From positions 1-64,000 of the forward strand of contig LVKA01000026.1 in NCBI GenBank assembly GCA_001709035.1: 64,000 nt of DNA, in the 5' to 3' direction. Position 1 is the stretch's first letter. Each line of letters begins with the position of its first letter. The position numbers were made by a program, and so were the translations under genes. The notes beneath the pieces are model-generated. The model made no database searches. It was not told where the DNA came from and saw nothing but the letters and a program-made list of their open reading frames with translations. This DNA comes from Candidatus Thiodiazotropha endoloripes. GTDB lineage: Bacteria > Pseudomonadota > Gammaproteobacteria > Chromatiales > Chromatiaceae. Positions 8,139 through 18,295 of the stretch are shown piece by piece.

Positions 8139-10259
8139 GTGGGTAAATTCCAGTTTCATAAAGTGAGGCTCAGTATCAGCCGTCGGTCATCTCGGCAGGC
8201 AGGTTTATATACCTTAAAAAATCTGGCCTATCTGGTGTTTTGGTTGAATCTGCTGTGCATCTCCCGGACAGCTGTTTCATTGAGTGATTTTTCTATACAG
8301 ACTGATAATTTAAGATCCGATGAATGGTCCGCAGAGGGGATACATCTTAATCTGTATCAGACTGCAGAGGGGCTTGGTTTACAGTTGACTCTCTCTGAGT
8401 TCAATCATCAGGCACTGGCTGGATCGATCAAGGGGATTGATTTGCGTTGTGCAGAAGTGCTTCAGGTTAATCACAGTTATTTCTGCCCACAAGGAAGTTT
8501 ATCGATTGCCGAATCCCCTTATGGTGGTCAACAGGCGAATGTGGAATTGAACTATATCGACTCAGAGCATGTTGAGATCAAACTGGATGGATTGACTGTT
8601 GCGCAAGGAGGGGTGAGTTTTGATCTGAAGATGACAAAACCCAACTGGCAGTTGAATCTGAATGGGTCGGAATTGAATGTTGATAAGCTCAGGGCGCTAC
8701 TCCCAAGGGAAATAGTCCCGCCGTCGTGGGATGTTTCAGCCAGTATATCGATCAAGGCTAAATTATCCGGTTCCACATCGGTACTAAAACAGGCTGATGT
8801 CAGTGCTGAAATCAAAAAACTCAATTATGCGGATGAGGAAGGCCTTCAAGTGGCGGAGGAAGGCTCAGGAAAACTGCATATTCAAGCCGAGAAGCGTGAT
8901 AGGGGATGGGCTGGATCCGCCCGATTGCTGCTCGATCAGGGTCAGTATTACTCTGATCCTTTCTATATTGACCTAACTGATGCTCCCCTTCATCTGAACC
9001 TCAAGGGGGATTGGACAACAGCGCTGAACCATCTGCAATTGAAGCAAGCCGATTTACAATGGCTGCCTACTGTCGATTTGAAGGGGAGTGCTCAGATTGA
9101 CCTGACAGATTTGGCTGTCCAGCACGCAAACATCCAGTTTGGAACCGACCATCTGGATCAGCTCTATCAAACCATCATCCAACCGATGGTGATCGGCAGT
9201 ATGGCCGATGAGCTGGAGATTACTGGTGGAATACAAGGAGAGATTGAACTTGTCGATGGTGAGGTGGCGCAATTCAGATCTCAGCTTAAGTCGATCGATG
9301 TGGACGATTTACGGGGTGTGTTTGCCCTGAATGATCTGCAAGGTTTCTTGGCCTGGTCAAATCGTGAAAACGCACAAATCAGCCAATTCCATGTAAAAAC
9401 GGGACATCTGTACCAGATTCCCCATGGCCCACTTAGTGTCAATCTGCAAGCTTTGCCGAATGGTATCAGTTTACAGAAACCTCTCGATATCCAACTGCTC
9501 GGTGGCCATATCATCATAGATCGACTGGAGGCGAAGAATTTGTTTCACGGTAGCCCCGAATGGGAGACTGGCGCTGAAGTTATCAATCTCTCGTTGCAGG
9601 ATCTCTCTACAGCTTTCGATTGGCCAAGCCTGAGTGGTGAGCTGAATGGTAAACTGCCCAGGATGCACTATCTTGATGAATCCCTTGATTTTGATGGTGC
9701 GTTACAAGTGGATGTGTTTGGCGGTCAGATCAAGGTTGAACAATTGAAAATCAAACAGCCTTTGGGTCGGGTTCCGGAACTTTTTGCGTCAGCTGAGATG
9801 ACTGGACTGGATCTGGAACAGATAACCCGTACCTTCTCGTTTGGTCATATCGAGGGAGGCCTGGAGGGGTGGATTAACGGGTTACATCTGTTGAGTTGGG
9901 AGCCTGTGGCGTTTCAGGCTCAGTTCAACTCGCCAGAGGATGACGATCTGCCACATCGGATCAGTCAACGAGCCGTGGATAATCTTACATCCATTGGGAA
10001 TGGAATGGGCGGCAGTTTACAGAATACCTTCTTGGGTATTTTCAAAGAGTTTCGCTACAATCGAATAGAGTTGCAAGCCAGTCTTGATGGGGACCTTGCC
10101 GAGTTGGGTGGTATCGACCATCCTAACGGGGGCTACTATCTGGTGAAAGGGGCCGGTTTACCAAGAATCGATGTGATAGCGCGCAATCGGCGTGTAGCCT
10201 GGAAGACCCTGGTGGAACGTCTGAAAAATATCCGTGTCGAAGGGATGAAGGTGCAGTAA
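8139..10259 (+). CDS. ydbH: YdbH-like AsmA-family intermembrane lipid-transport protein
   Basis: 706 residues with an N-terminal hydrophobic anchor (about 28-47), then a long beta-rich periplasmic body typical of AsmA-like/YdbH proteins. The C-terminal section (about 560-700) holds the DctA-YdbH-type conserved region, including ISQRAVDNLTSIGNG, the EFRYNRIELQASLDGDL segment and a terminal GLPRIDVIARNRRVAW. YdbH family members bridge the inner and outer membranes and move phospholipid together with the lipoprotein YnbE and chaperone YdbL. The next gene encodes both of those parts, which supports the call. GTG start at 8139 with AGGA about 9 bp upstream. E. coli YdbH is longer (about 880 residues), so this is a compact version. 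Confidence 0.85.
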   Translation: MGKFQFHKVRLSISRRSSRQAGLYTLKNLAYLVFWLNLLCISRTAVSLSDFSIQTDNLRSDEWSAEGIHLNLYQTAEGLGLQLTLSEFNHQALAGSIKGIDLRCAEVLQVNHSYFCPQGSLSIAESPYGGQQANVELNYIDSEHVEIKLDGLTVAQGGVSFDLKMTKPNWQLNLNGSELNVDKLRALLPREIVPPSWDVSASISIKAKLSGSTSVLKQADVSAEIKKLNYADEEGLQVAEEGSGKLHIQAEKRDRGWAGSARLLLDQGQYYSDPFYIDLTDAPLHLNLKGDWTTALNHLQLKQADLQWLPTVDLKGSAQIDLTDLAVQHANIQFGTDHLDQLYQTIIQPMVIGSMADELEITGGIQGEIELVDGEVAQFRSQLKSIDVDDLRGVFALNDLQGFLAWSNRENAQISQFHVKTGHLYQIPHGPLSVNLQALPNGISLQKPLDIQLLGGHIIIDRLEAKNLFHGSPEWETGAEVINLSLQDLSTAFDWPSLSGELNGKLPRMHYLDESLDFDGALQVDVFGGQIKVEQLKIKQPLGRVPELFASAEMTGLDLEQITRTFSFGHIEGGLEGWINGLHLLSWEPVAFQAQFNSPEDDDLPHRISQRAVDNLTSIGNGMGGSLQNTFLGIFKEFRYNRIELQASLDGDLAELGGIDHPNGGYYLVKGAGLPRIDVIARNRRVAWKTLVERLKNIRVEGMKVQ

Positions 10260-10409
10260 CCTGCTTTTTGCCTCAAGCAATCCCTGATTGAGTCACTTTT
10301 CGTCGCGCCATCAAATGTCAGAATACAGGAACGCCAGCAGACCAGTTTCGACAGGTACCGGAATGTCTGAATAATCAGAATAAACTATGTGATGAGGAAC
10401 TACAGACTT

Positions 10410-11060
10410 ATGATAAAGCGAACAATTATGTTGCGATCTTTTTTTGGCTATGTATTGATCGCATTGAGCCTGGCAGCCTGTGTAACCATCAATATCTATT
10501 TTCCAGCCGCAGCGGCTGAAGAGGCCGCCAGGGTAATTGTTCGGGATGTCTTGGGTGATGAAGCCAATCCTGATCAACCTCAGGAGAGCCAACCCGAAAC
10601 GAAACAGGATGATGACCAATCCTTCTATCAGTTCAACAGCACAAAACTGACATCTGCGGCAGAAGCGATTGTGAATTTTGTCATACCACCTGCTCATGCG
10701 GAACAACCCAACATCGATATCTCATCTCCCTCGATCCGCAAGTTGCGTGCTTCCATGTCAAAACGGCAGGCCAGACTGACCGGTTTTTATCGATCCGGTG
10801 CTTTGGGTTTTACCAATAAAGGTTTGATTAAAATACGAGATTTGAAAAAGATTCCCTTGAAGGATAGAAACCGGGTGAAGAAGCTGACGGCAGATGAAAA
10901 CGGGGATCGGAATTCACTCTATGCAGAGATTGCCCGTGCCAATGGTCATCCGGAGTGGGAGCAGAGCATTCGTGATATTTTTGCTCGTGTGTGGATTGAA
11001 GAGGCTCCAAAGGGGTATTGGTATCAGAACAGCACGGGGAAGTGGCAGCGAAGTGAGTGA
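10410..11060 (+). CDS. YnbE-YdbL-like fused lipoprotein (DUF1318)
   Basis: About 216-residue lipoprotein. A signal peptide with lipobox LSLAAC is followed at once by the YnbE-like strand VTINIYFPAAAAEEAARVI. An acidic linker (QPETKQDDDQS) follows, then a C-terminal DUF1318/YdbL domain (about 110-215) containing LTADENGDRNSLYAEIARANG. In E. coli YnbE is a tiny outer-membrane lipoprotein that stacks on YdbH, and YdbL is a separate periplasmic chaperone; here both sit in one chain. Start ATG 10410 has GAGGA upstream; an earlier GTG/ATG pair at 10389/10392 and a later ATG at 10428 are alternatives. It lies 150 bp after the YdbH-like gene, same strand. Confidence 0.85.
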   Translation: MIKRTIMLRSFFGYVLIALSLAACVTINIYFPAAAAEEAARVIVRDVLGDEANPDQPQESQPETKQDDDQSFYQFNSTKLTSAAEAIVNFVIPPAHAEQPNIDISSPSIRKLRASMSKRQARLTGFYRSGALGFTNKGLIKIRDLKKIPLKDRNRVKKLTADENGDRNSLYAEIARANGHPEWEQSIRDIFARVWIEEAPKGYWYQNSTGKWQRSE

Positions 11061-11155
11061 TACATTTTGCTTCGCGTTTACAATTAATCAGTGCTGGACC
11101 GACCTTTGATCGCTAACCCTATCACCCTAGTGCGATGATTGAGTGCTGGTGTTAA

Positions 11156-13327
11156 CTAGTTGGCTGCTGGATTTTCCATCTCCTGGATGTAGTCACTCGC
11201 TTCACGGTTGATTTCATTGGATGGTGGCGCCAGATACATCTCAACGTTTCTCAACAGTTCCAAGGTTTCGAAAGGTTTGGTCATAAACAGATCGGCACCG
11301 GCTTCAAGGCATTGCTGCCTTGCTTCATCTGTTGCGTTGGCCGTGAGAATCATGATGGGAATGGCTTGGTTCTGTCCATTTTCATTGCGAATATATTGTA
11401 TGATATCCACCCCGGTGACTGATGGCATTTGCATGTCGAGTATCGCCAGGTCAAAAGGATTTTGGCGTAACTGACGCAATGCATATTCGCCGGTTTCACA
11501 CATGGTTACCCTATATCCACTACGTACCAATATTTCTTCAAGCAGATATCTGTTAATGGACGTGTCTTCACCAATCAAAATGTGTTTGTTTTTACCCGCA
11601 TCCTGATAGGGAATGGTTAATGTACCACCAACATTGATGTAGTTTGACCTGGTCAACATGTAGTGAATTGTATTGCGTAGTGCGTCGGAATCAAAAGGGG
11701 TATCGATAACTGCGCCGACAGGATTCTGCCTGATGATTTCGTCTGCCTGATGTGCTTTTGTACGAATGACGATGGTATTACTGCAGATTCCCGGGTCAGA
11801 GAGTAACTGCTGATAGAAATCCTGACCACGGTGAAGAAGACAGCTCTCGTCCAGAATAACCAGCAGCGGTTGATACTTTACCGGTTTGTGGTAAAGCACA
11901 TGAATGATATCCGGTTTCTCGTCAATCAGGCGGTGGGAGATATTCCAATCAAACAAAATCTCTTCCACCAGCTTTGGTATTTCACTGCTTTGAGTGATGG
12001 AGATAACCTCACGCTCTTTGAACTGCTCTTGGTCTGAATAGGGCATCACCTCATGCTGAAGTTTGAAAAAGAACCGACTGCCCTTATCAGGCATGCTGTA
12101 AAACGCGAGCTCGCCTCCCATCAGCTTGACCAGGTCATAGGCAATGGTCGTTCCCAGGCCGGTTCCACTGACATTTCTGGCATCCGAGTTATCGAGTTGG
12201 GAGAAGCGGTTAAAGACCTGTTTCTGCTTGTCCGGAGTGATGCCGATTCCCGTATCCAAGACTTCAAACAGGATACTGACACTGTTCTGTTTTCGCTTCT
12301 CCAGACTAATCTGCAGCGCAATCTCACCCTGATCGGTGAATTTCACCGCATTACTCAAGAGATTCATCAGAACCTGACGTAGCCTGGTTTCATCACCGAG
12401 TAGATAGAAGGGAACGCTGGGAGAGAGGTCGATACGGAAATCCAGACCTTTTCCCATGGCAGAAGGCCGATAGTGGTTACTGACCTGATTGATCAGGGCA
12501 TGCAGGTCAAAGGCTTTTCTATCAATGTTCAAAAAACCAGCTTCAATTTTGGAGAAATCCAAAACATCGTTCACTATCGACAAAAGGTGGTTGGAAGCAC
12601 TGTGAATTGCATTGATATTCTTATGCGTGGTTGCACTATGTTCCTCTCTCAGCATCAGATCGCTCAAGCCAATAATGCCGGTTAATGGCGTTCGTATCTC
12701 GTGACTCATGTTGGCCAAAAATCTCGATTTGGCCTCATTGGCTGATTGAGCCTCCAGTTTGGCAGTTGTCAAGTGCTTCAGCAGATAGGATACAAAAACC
12801 GGTATTAAGATGTTGGTAATCAGCAAGCTGTAACTCAACAGGGGAGCGGCTGACCAGTAATCGGCAGTCTGGATAGCAAGCAGAAATCCGATATTGGAAA
12901 GAATCGTCGCGGCATAGAGGTATCTGAGGCCAAATCGTACACCATAGCCAATGGTTATCAAGAGCATGATGGCAAACAGTGGCGGGCTGTACTCTCCCAT
13001 AGTCAGCAGACCGTAAAAAACGATCCCATTATCTCCGAGCAGCGTTATGCCTCTGCGCATCGCGGAGGGTTTTGTTTTGATCCGCAAGCTCAGCAGATGG
13101 AGTAGGGAGAAGAGTGTATAACCCAGGCCCATGTAGAGGTGGAGTTGAATTACTTTGCCACTCTCCGGGTTGTAGAAATCTACCGCAAACATGTAGGAAG
13201 TGAAGAGACTGATAAACAACAGGCGAACAAGCCCCTGGTGAAACTCATGACGGATTATATCGTCTGATCCCGCTTCACGCTGTGGCTTAGGTTGATTCGG
13301 GCGATAGGCCTCAGGCTTTTCACTCAT
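11156..13327 (-). CDS. RpfC-like hybrid sensor histidine kinase/response regulator
   Basis: 723 residues. About five transmembrane helices (about 32-185) form a sensor region like that of the DSF receptor RpfC. HisKA follows (about 200-265, phospho-His in [15 protein letters not shown]), then the HATPase domain (about 310-425, with DTGIGI and GTGLGTTIA). A poorly conserved receiver-like stretch lies at about 440-560. The C-terminal receiver (about 575-695) has the phospho-Asp in LAILDMQMP and Lys in FMTKPF. Unlike RpfC there is no C-terminal HPt domain. The ligand is unknown; fatty-acid signal sensing is inferred from family resemblance only. It has no obvious neighbouring effector gene. Confidence 0.88.
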   Translation of the reverse strand: MSEKPEAYRPNQPKPQREAGSDDIIRHEFHQGLVRLLFISLFTSYMFAVDFYNPESGKVIQLHLYMGLGYTLFSLLHLLSLRIKTKPSAMRRGITLLGDNGIVFYGLLTMGEYSPPLFAIMLLITIGYGVRFGLRYLYAATILSNIGFLLAIQTADYWSAAPLLSYSLLITNILIPVFVSYLLKHLTTAKLEAQSANEAKSRFLANMSHEIRTPLTGIIGLSDLMLREEHSATTHKNINAIHSASNHLLSIVNDVLDFSKIEAGFLNIDRKAFDLHALINQVSNHYRPSAMGKGLDFRIDLSPSVPFYLLGDETRLRQVLMNLLSNAVKFTDQGEIALQISLEKRKQNSVSILFEVLDTGIGITPDKQKQVFNRFSQLDNSDARNVSGTGLGTTIAYDLVKLMGGELAFYSMPDKGSRFFFKLQHEVMPYSDQEQFKEREVISITQSSEIPKLVEEILFDWNISHRLIDEKPDIIHVLYHKPVKYQPLLVILDESCLLHRGQDFYQQLLSDPGICSNTIVIRTKAHQADEIIRQNPVGAVIDTPFDSDALRNTIHYMLTRSNYINVGGTLTIPYQDAGKNKHILIGEDTSINRYLLEEILVRSGYRVTMCETGEYALRQLRQNPFDLAILDMQMPSVTGVDIIQYIRNENGQNQAIPIMILTANATDEARQQCLEAGADLFMTKPFETLELLRNVEMYLAPPSNEINREASDYIQEMENPAAN

Positions 13328-13681
13328 TTTCAGTTAGATGCTTTAGTCCGTTATTAGGCTTGGGGTATTCTGTAGATGACTGTATAAAAGTCATGGCAGA
13401 TCGTCATTATTTCAGTTTAAATTTTAAATTATGCCGCATTCAGAGTATTTTTGTGGAAATGCTCTGTTAACTTAGAAATTTCGTTCGTTATCGAGAGTTT
13501 ACCCTTATGTTAACTGACCGCGAAGGGAATTAACTTCTTATTGTGAAATCTGATGAACAGATATTGGCTTTTCTGTCATTAGGTTACTCTTTATCAGGGT
13601 CTGTAGCATGGTTTTACAGAAACATGGGTTGACTCGGATAAAATCGAGTTGTAGAGACAGAATTTCGGCTCTAAATCAGAA
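13328..13681. other. intergenic gap, nothing recognised
   Basis: About 350 AT-rich bases between the histidine kinase start and the PQQ dehydrogenase stop (both on the minus strand). It should contain the kinase promoter near its left edge. I see no repeat-family copy, strong hairpin or coding stretch. Confidence 0.5.
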
Positions 13682-14842
13682 CTATCGGGTAACAGGATTA
13701 GGTTCGCCCTTGGGCAAGATTCTCACCAGTTTTCCATTTCGTTCATCTGTCAGCAGATAGAGCATACCGTCCGGTCCCTGGCGTACATCTCTTATTCTGC
13801 CCAGCTTATTGGACAACAGACGCTCTTCATGAGTGATTTTGTTGTTGTCGATCTCTAATCTCACCAGCTGCTGGAATTTCAAAGAACCAACAAACAGATT
13901 ACCTTTCCACTGCGGAAACTGTTCACCGGTGTAGAAGGTCATGCCTGACGGGGCGATGGATGGGATCCAGGTGTGCAGCGGCTGTTCCATGCCGGCCTTA
14001 TGAGTGCCTTCACCAATTTTTGTGCCGATCACATAGTTGACACCATAAGTGATGATCGGCCATCCATAGTTGCGGCCAGCTGCAGGGATGTTGATCTCAT
14101 CCCCACCCTGGGGTCCATGCTCGTGTGTCCAAAGCGATCCGCTAACAGGGTGCAATGCAGCGCCTTGGATATTTCTATGTCCATAACTGTAGATCTCGGG
14201 TTTCGCCTTAGCGTTAACGAGAAATGGATTATCCTTGGGGATACGGCCATCATCATGCAGCCTGATCAGGGATCCTGCATGATCGGCCAGATCTTGTGCT
14301 CGTGAGCTGTCCCCCCGATCGCCTAGCGTGATGAACAGAAAACCCTGCTTGTCGAACACCAGCCGGGAGCCGAAGTGCTGGCGGGATTTGGTTTTCCTTG
14401 ACAATCTAAAAATCACTTCTGACTCTTCTAACGCGTGGTTTTTCAGCTTTCCCCGCATCACGGTGGTGCCGTACCGGTTGCCGGTACGCTCGGCGTAAGA
14501 TATGTAGATATAGCGATTGCTTTCGAATTCCGGGTGAAGGGTTACATCCAGCAATCCTCCCTGGCCATGGGAACGGATATCAGGGAGTCCCTGAATTGGC
14601 ATGGGGTCGAGGTTGCCTGCTGCATCCAGGTAACGCAGTTTGCCGTTTTTCTCTGTGATCAGCATGGCACCATCCGGCAGGAACACCATCGCCCAGGGGT
14701 GGGATAGTTGGTCTGTCACGATCTCATAGCCAATGGCCTGTTTTTCTGTCTCGATGGGCCTGTTTGCGAAAAGGGGCTGAGCCGTACAAGCGAATAACAG
14801 AATAGAGATTGAGCCTACCATTGCAACGTTCATATGATGCAC
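13682..14842 (-). CDS. periplasmic PQQ-dependent aldose sugar dehydrogenase (YliI/Asd-like)
   Basis: 386 residues with a signal peptide (cleavage near ALFANRP) and the six-bladed propeller fold of soluble glucose/aldose dehydrogenases. Family motifs visible are LSHPWAMVFLPDG, GQGGLLDVTLHPEF, HFGSRLVFDKQGFLFITLGDRGD, GHRNIQGAALHP, HEHGPQGGDEIN with the catalytic/PQQ region, and IAPSGMTFYTGEQFP. It would oxidise aldoses in the periplasm and pass electrons to the respiratory chain. Family assignment is firm; the sugar is unknown. Monocistronic. Confidence 0.92.
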   Translation of the reverse strand: MHHMNVAMVGSISILLFACTAQPLFANRPIETEKQAIGYEIVTDQLSHPWAMVFLPDGAMLITEKNGKLRYLDAAGNLDPMPIQGLPDIRSHGQGGLLDVTLHPEFESNRYIYISYAERTGNRYGTTVMRGKLKNHALEESEVIFRLSRKTKSRQHFGSRLVFDKQGFLFITLGDRGDSSRAQDLADHAGSLIRLHDDGRIPKDNPFLVNAKAKPEIYSYGHRNIQGAALHPVSGSLWTHEHGPQGGDEINIPAAGRNYGWPIITYGVNYVIGTKIGEGTHKAGMEQPLHTWIPSIAPSGMTFYTGEQFPQWKGNLFVGSLKFQQLVRLEIDNNKITHEERLLSNKLGRIRDVRQGPDGMLYLLTDERNGKLVRILPKGEPNPVTR

Positions 14843-15183
14843 CTTAAATACTTATGAATAATCCTATTTTCATCGGCCCGGGGTATACCAGGATTCAGCA
14901 AATCAATCCCGGGTTCTGGTGTAATGGCCTAATATCAGACCTTGCCTTGAGTACCATCGTTGTCGGGTATTAACTTCGAGTCTGCTTATTTGATTTAGTT
15001 TAGTGCCTGTTTTTTATTATGTGTGGAGCTGTGCGGATCGATCGTGTGTAAATAGCACCGATTCAATCCAAACATGGGTTTGCCAATCATCTGTTGAGTC
15101 GTCGATAGCGCAAAATTGTGGATCCCATGAAATAGATTTAAGATGGTTATACAGTAACCATCAACCATTAGCTTGATAATTCA
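14843..15183. other. divergent promoter gap, nothing specific recognised
   Basis: About 340 bases between the PQQ dehydrogenase start (minus strand) and the arfB start (plus strand). It must hold both promoters, but I could not pick a clear operator, hairpin or coding region in it. Confidence 0.5.
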
Positions 15184-15600
15184 ATGGCATTTTCAGTCAG
15201 CGACAAGATAGAAATTCCGCACACTGAGATTCAGTGGAGTGCGATCCATGCCCAGGGATCGGGTGGTCAGAATGTCAATAAAGTCGCCTCTGCAATCCAT
15301 CTGCGTTTCGATATCAAAGCCTCTTCCCTGCCTCTACGGATAAAGCAGCGTCTGCTGGCCCGCGCCGATAGCCGGATCAATCGCGATGGGGTAGTGGTGA
15401 TCAAGGCTCAACGTTACCGGGATCAGGAGAAGAACCGTCGGGATGCTCTGCAACGGCTGCACGCTATGATCAGCAGTGCGATGGTTTCGCCAAAAAAACG
15501 CTTCAAAACCCGGCCAACAAAGGCGTCAGTACGACGTCGCTTGGATGCTAAAAACAAGCGTGGCAAGCAGAAGGCGTTGCGACGAAAGGTGACGGATTAA
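15184..15600 (+). CDS. arfB: alternative ribosome-rescue factor / peptidyl-tRNA hydrolase ArfB
   Basis: 138 residues matching ArfB (YaeJ). It has the catalytic GGQ loop in QGSGGQNVNKVASAIHLRFD (about 27-45) and the release-factor domain-3 fold. A basic C-terminal tail (KKRFKTRPTKASVRRRLDAK...) inserts into the empty mRNA channel of stalled ribosomes. ArfB hydrolyses peptidyl-tRNA on ribosomes lacking a stop codon. Its stop codon lies at the edge of a copy of the dispersed repeat. Confidence 0.95.
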   Translation: MAFSVSDKIEIPHTEIQWSAIHAQGSGGQNVNKVASAIHLRFDIKASSLPLRIKQRLLARADSRINRDGVVVIKAQRYRDQEKNRRDALQRLHAMISSAMVSPKKRFKTRPTKASVRRRLDAKNKRGKQKALRRKVTD

Positions 15601-15675
15601 GAATCAATCCCTCTCTGCCTTGCTGAGCTCAAAACAGCCCCAGCAGGATGCATTGGATTCGTGTTGACAGGCCCT
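15596..15675. repeat. short copy of dispersed inverted-repeat family (copy 1)
   Basis: The right half, ending TTGGATTCGTGTTGACAGGCCCT, matches the right end of the copies near 53 kb and 63 kb. The left edge (TTAAGAATCAATCC) resembles the family's left terminus TTAAGACTAATCC and overlaps the arfB stop codon. At about 80 bp it looks like an internally deleted copy. Confidence 0.65.
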
Positions 15676-15797
15676 AGTCTGTCAAATCAGCAATATCACT
15701 GTTTCAATTCAAAAGTTTGTCTCCAGAGCTGGTAACATTGCAGATTGTTGCGGCTTTAACAGAAAACAACCTCTCCAGAGATAGCACGGCGGTCAAA

Positions 15798-16334
15798 GTG
15801 GCACTTAAATCAACAGTCTATAAAACGGAACTGCAAGTATCGAATATGGATGAACAGCACTATGAAACCTATAGCCTGACACTGGCGAGACACCCATCGG
15901 AAACCAATCAACGTATGATGTTGCGTCTGGCGGTTTTCGCTTTGAATGCGAATCAGCAACTCAGCTTTACCAAGGGGATTAGCACCGATGACGAACCGGA
16001 TCTTTGGCTGAAGAGTTTGAGTGATGAGATTGAGCTCTGGATTGAGTTGGGTCAGCCGGATGAAAAGCGTTTGAGGCGGGCCTGCGGCAGGTCCAAGCGT
16101 GTGCTGGTCTATCCATATGCTGAGCGTAGTGCTTCGATCTGGTGGGAACAGATGCAGCAGACAGTCAGTCGCTTCGCGAATTTGAGTGTGATCAATCTAA
16201 TTCTTGAGGATATGGATCAGCTGGATAATCTCGTTGCGCGAAATATGCAGCTGCACTCTACCATACAGGAGGGCCAGCTCTGGCTTGGTAACGATCAAAT
16301 GACTTTGCTGATCGAGCTGCAACAGTGGCAGTAG
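15798..16334 (+). CDS. yaeQ: YaeQ family protein
   Basis: 178 residues matching YaeQ, a PD-(D/E)XK-fold protein of unclear role, historically linked to RfaH suppression. The family start ALKSTVYKTELQVSNMD is reached with GTG 15798. The upstream frame would add 27 residues unlike the family, so GTG 15798 is preferred. Recognisable segments are LARHPSETNQRMMLRLAVFAL, ELWIELGQPDEKRLRRACGR, VLVYPYAERSASIWW and a terminal IELQQWQ. Downstream of arfB on the same strand, separated by the repeat copy. Convergent with tpm. Confidence 0.92.
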   Translation: MALKSTVYKTELQVSNMDEQHYETYSLTLARHPSETNQRMMLRLAVFALNANQQLSFTKGISTDDEPDLWLKSLSDEIELWIELGQPDEKRLRRACGRSKRVLVYPYAERSASIWWEQMQQTVSRFANLSVINLILEDMDQLDNLVARNMQLHSTIQEGQLWLGNDQMTLLIELQQWQ

Positions 16335-16362
16335 GAGATTGCGAGAAGAAGAGGGGTGTTGG

Positions 16363-17058
16363 TTAACCGGGGTTCCCTGCAGGCTTCAACAGATAGATCT
16401 TTTCCACCATCTGGCTGACCCCGTGGTGTTGGTAGCGGTCTGTGTTCTGCAGTAGATCAAGGCGATGCAGCAGGTTGATGGTGAAGTGTTGTTCGAACAG
16501 CTCCCGGATCTCCGCTTCGCCCACACTGTAGGGTGGACCGGCCATCTCGTCCTGGGGGTACTCCAGGGTGACCAGGAGGATTTTTGCATGACTGGGTAGC
16601 AGTTCAATGATCAGGCGAGCAAACTGTTGTCGTTGTTGAGGGTTGAGTGCAATTAATGAGGCCCTGTCGTAGACCGCATCAACATCCGAAGTATCATGCT
16701 GCGCCAGGTCGAAGATATCACCACATAAAAGCTCAAACGGTCCCTGGCGCCACTGCTCAAAATTGTCACTCTTCTCTACAGTAGGCTGAAGATTGTGTTC
16801 ATCGAAGAATTGGCTTATCGCCAATCGGCTTAGCTCAATCCCACGAATGCGGTAACCCTGTTCAGCCAGCCAGAACATATCTCTGCTCTTGCCGCAGAGC
16901 GGTGCCAGCACCAGGGAGCCTGCGGGGAGATAGAGCGTGTGCCAGTAATTCAGTAGATGTTGATTGAACTCCACATGGTGCCAACCGATATTGTTATCTT
17001 CCCAGCGTTGCAGCCAGTTCTCGTTGGGCGCTCTGAGTTCAGTGGTGGATTTGCTCAT
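16363..17058 (-). CDS. tpm: thiopurine S-methyltransferase
   Basis: 231-residue SAM-dependent methyltransferase of the TPMT family. It has the N-terminal ENWLQRWEDNNIGWHH signature, LVLAPLCGKSRDMFWLAEQGY as the SAM-binding loop, GIELSRLAI, and a DAVYDRASLIALNP segment. Bacterial Tpm methylates thiols and also selenium and tellurium oxyanion products. It is near the methanethiol oxidase block (about 4 kb away) but transcribed separately, so any functional tie is speculative. Confidence 0.94.
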   Translation of the reverse strand: MSKSTTELRAPNENWLQRWEDNNIGWHHVEFNQHLLNYWHTLYLPAGSLVLAPLCGKSRDMFWLAEQGYRIRGIELSRLAISQFFDEHNLQPTVEKSDNFEQWRQGPFELLCGDIFDLAQHDTSDVDAVYDRASLIALNPQQRQQFARLIIELLPSHAKILLVTLEYPQDEMAGPPYSVGEAEIRELFEQHFTINLLHRLDLLQNTDRYQHHGVSQMVEKIYLLKPAGNPG

Positions 17059-17328
17059 CTATCGTCCTGCTGATCGTCACCTTGCTTGCCTGGGAGTATG
17101 TTTTTGTTTGCACAAGTTGGCAAGCACAATCAATCTGACAGATTCCGCAAAACCGGGGTCAGAGTATGCTAACTTGTTATCTGATTTACCTTTTTTGATA
17201 AAAAAATAGCCAGGGAAATTGCATGAAATCGATCCAGCTTGGTATAATGCTGTGAGTTTTTAGGGTTTGGCTCACACGATGTGAAAGCCACAGGGTTGCG
17301 GAGAATAGAGATAGGGAGATCTTTGAAG

Positions 17329-18216
17329 ATGGGCATGACTGTTGATAAATCATTTGGTGACTTGGGCCCCGGGGGCAATCAGGATCCAGTAGTTCCGGAT
17401 TGGCGGAGCATGGAGATACCGGATGCCTGGCCTGATCTATCTAATTTCAGTAGTTTGGGGGGGTTCTGGTCCCTGCTCAAGCTGATCGCCGCTAAAAAGC
17501 GTCCCACGGTTGAACTTCCTGAAGGTATGCCCGGACGGGAAATGATACCCAAGTATGTGCTGCGGGAATTCCACAATTTTCCCAACGGCAACTACTCGAA
17601 GGCGATGACACGGCGGTATATCAATAATTTCGACCGTTTCATGTTGGGTGAAATCAAAAAACTCAGAAAACGTCTGGCTGCGGAATTCAACGGTGCCAGT
17701 CGGGTTCTCGATATCGGCTGTTCCGGTGGCGGTGTCGCGGCTGAGTTGGAAGCTCTGGGTGTTGAAGATGTCTGGGGCATAGACCCTTCACCCTATCTGC
17801 TCAAACATGGCGCTGATGAGTACCCCAACATCAAGTTTGTTCAGGGCATAATTGAAGAGACGGGATTTCCTGACCGACGCTTTGAGGGGGCTACCGCGGG
17901 GTTTCTGTTCCATGAAATGCCGATCAAGTACTTCGAGCTGAGTCTGAAGGAGATTAACCGGATACTCGAGCCGGGCAGTCTGCTGGCCATCGGAGAGCCA
18001 TCGCCGGTCCAGGCCTATAGCGGATATTGGGAGATGATCCGCCGCTTTGGTCTGAAAGGGCTCTATTTCAGCTGGTTTGCCAAATCGATTCACGAACCTT
18101 TTCTCAACACCTGGCACAATTGTGATTTACAGGGGCTGTTCGACAAACATGGTTTTGACTTGGAGCTGGATGAGGTTGGCATGCCGATTCGCTATATTCT
18201 GGCGCGTAAACGCTAA
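17329..18216 (+). CDS. class I SAM-dependent methyltransferase
   Basis: About 295 residues. The Rossmann methyltransferase core starts near residue 120 with motif I VLDIGCSGGGVAAELEALG, followed by WGIDPSPYLL (acidic motif II) and FPDRRFEGATAGFLFHEMP, a Methyltransf_11-type arrangement. The first 115 residues are an extra N-terminal domain without a recognised family. ATG 17329 is preferred since GGGAGA lies about 12 bp upstream; the frame is open back to 17281. The substrate is unknown. The next gene follows in the same direction after about 80 bp. Confidence 0.82.
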   Translation: MGMTVDKSFGDLGPGGNQDPVVPDWRSMEIPDAWPDLSNFSSLGGFWSLLKLIAAKKRPTVELPEGMPGREMIPKYVLREFHNFPNGNYSKAMTRRYINNFDRFMLGEIKKLRKRLAAEFNGASRVLDIGCSGGGVAAELEALGVEDVWGIDPSPYLLKHGADEYPNIKFVQGIIEETGFPDRRFEGATAGFLFHEMPIKYFELSLKEINRILEPGSLLAIGEPSPVQAYSGYWEMIRRFGLKGLYFSWFAKSIHEPFLNTWHNCDLQGLFDKHGFDLELDEVGMPIRYILARKR

Positions 18217-18295
18217 CAACAGGGTTGATTGGTCAGTGATAACTCACCCTGAGGGCATTTTGCGACCATGGTCTATCAGGCTGATCTCCAAGTAG

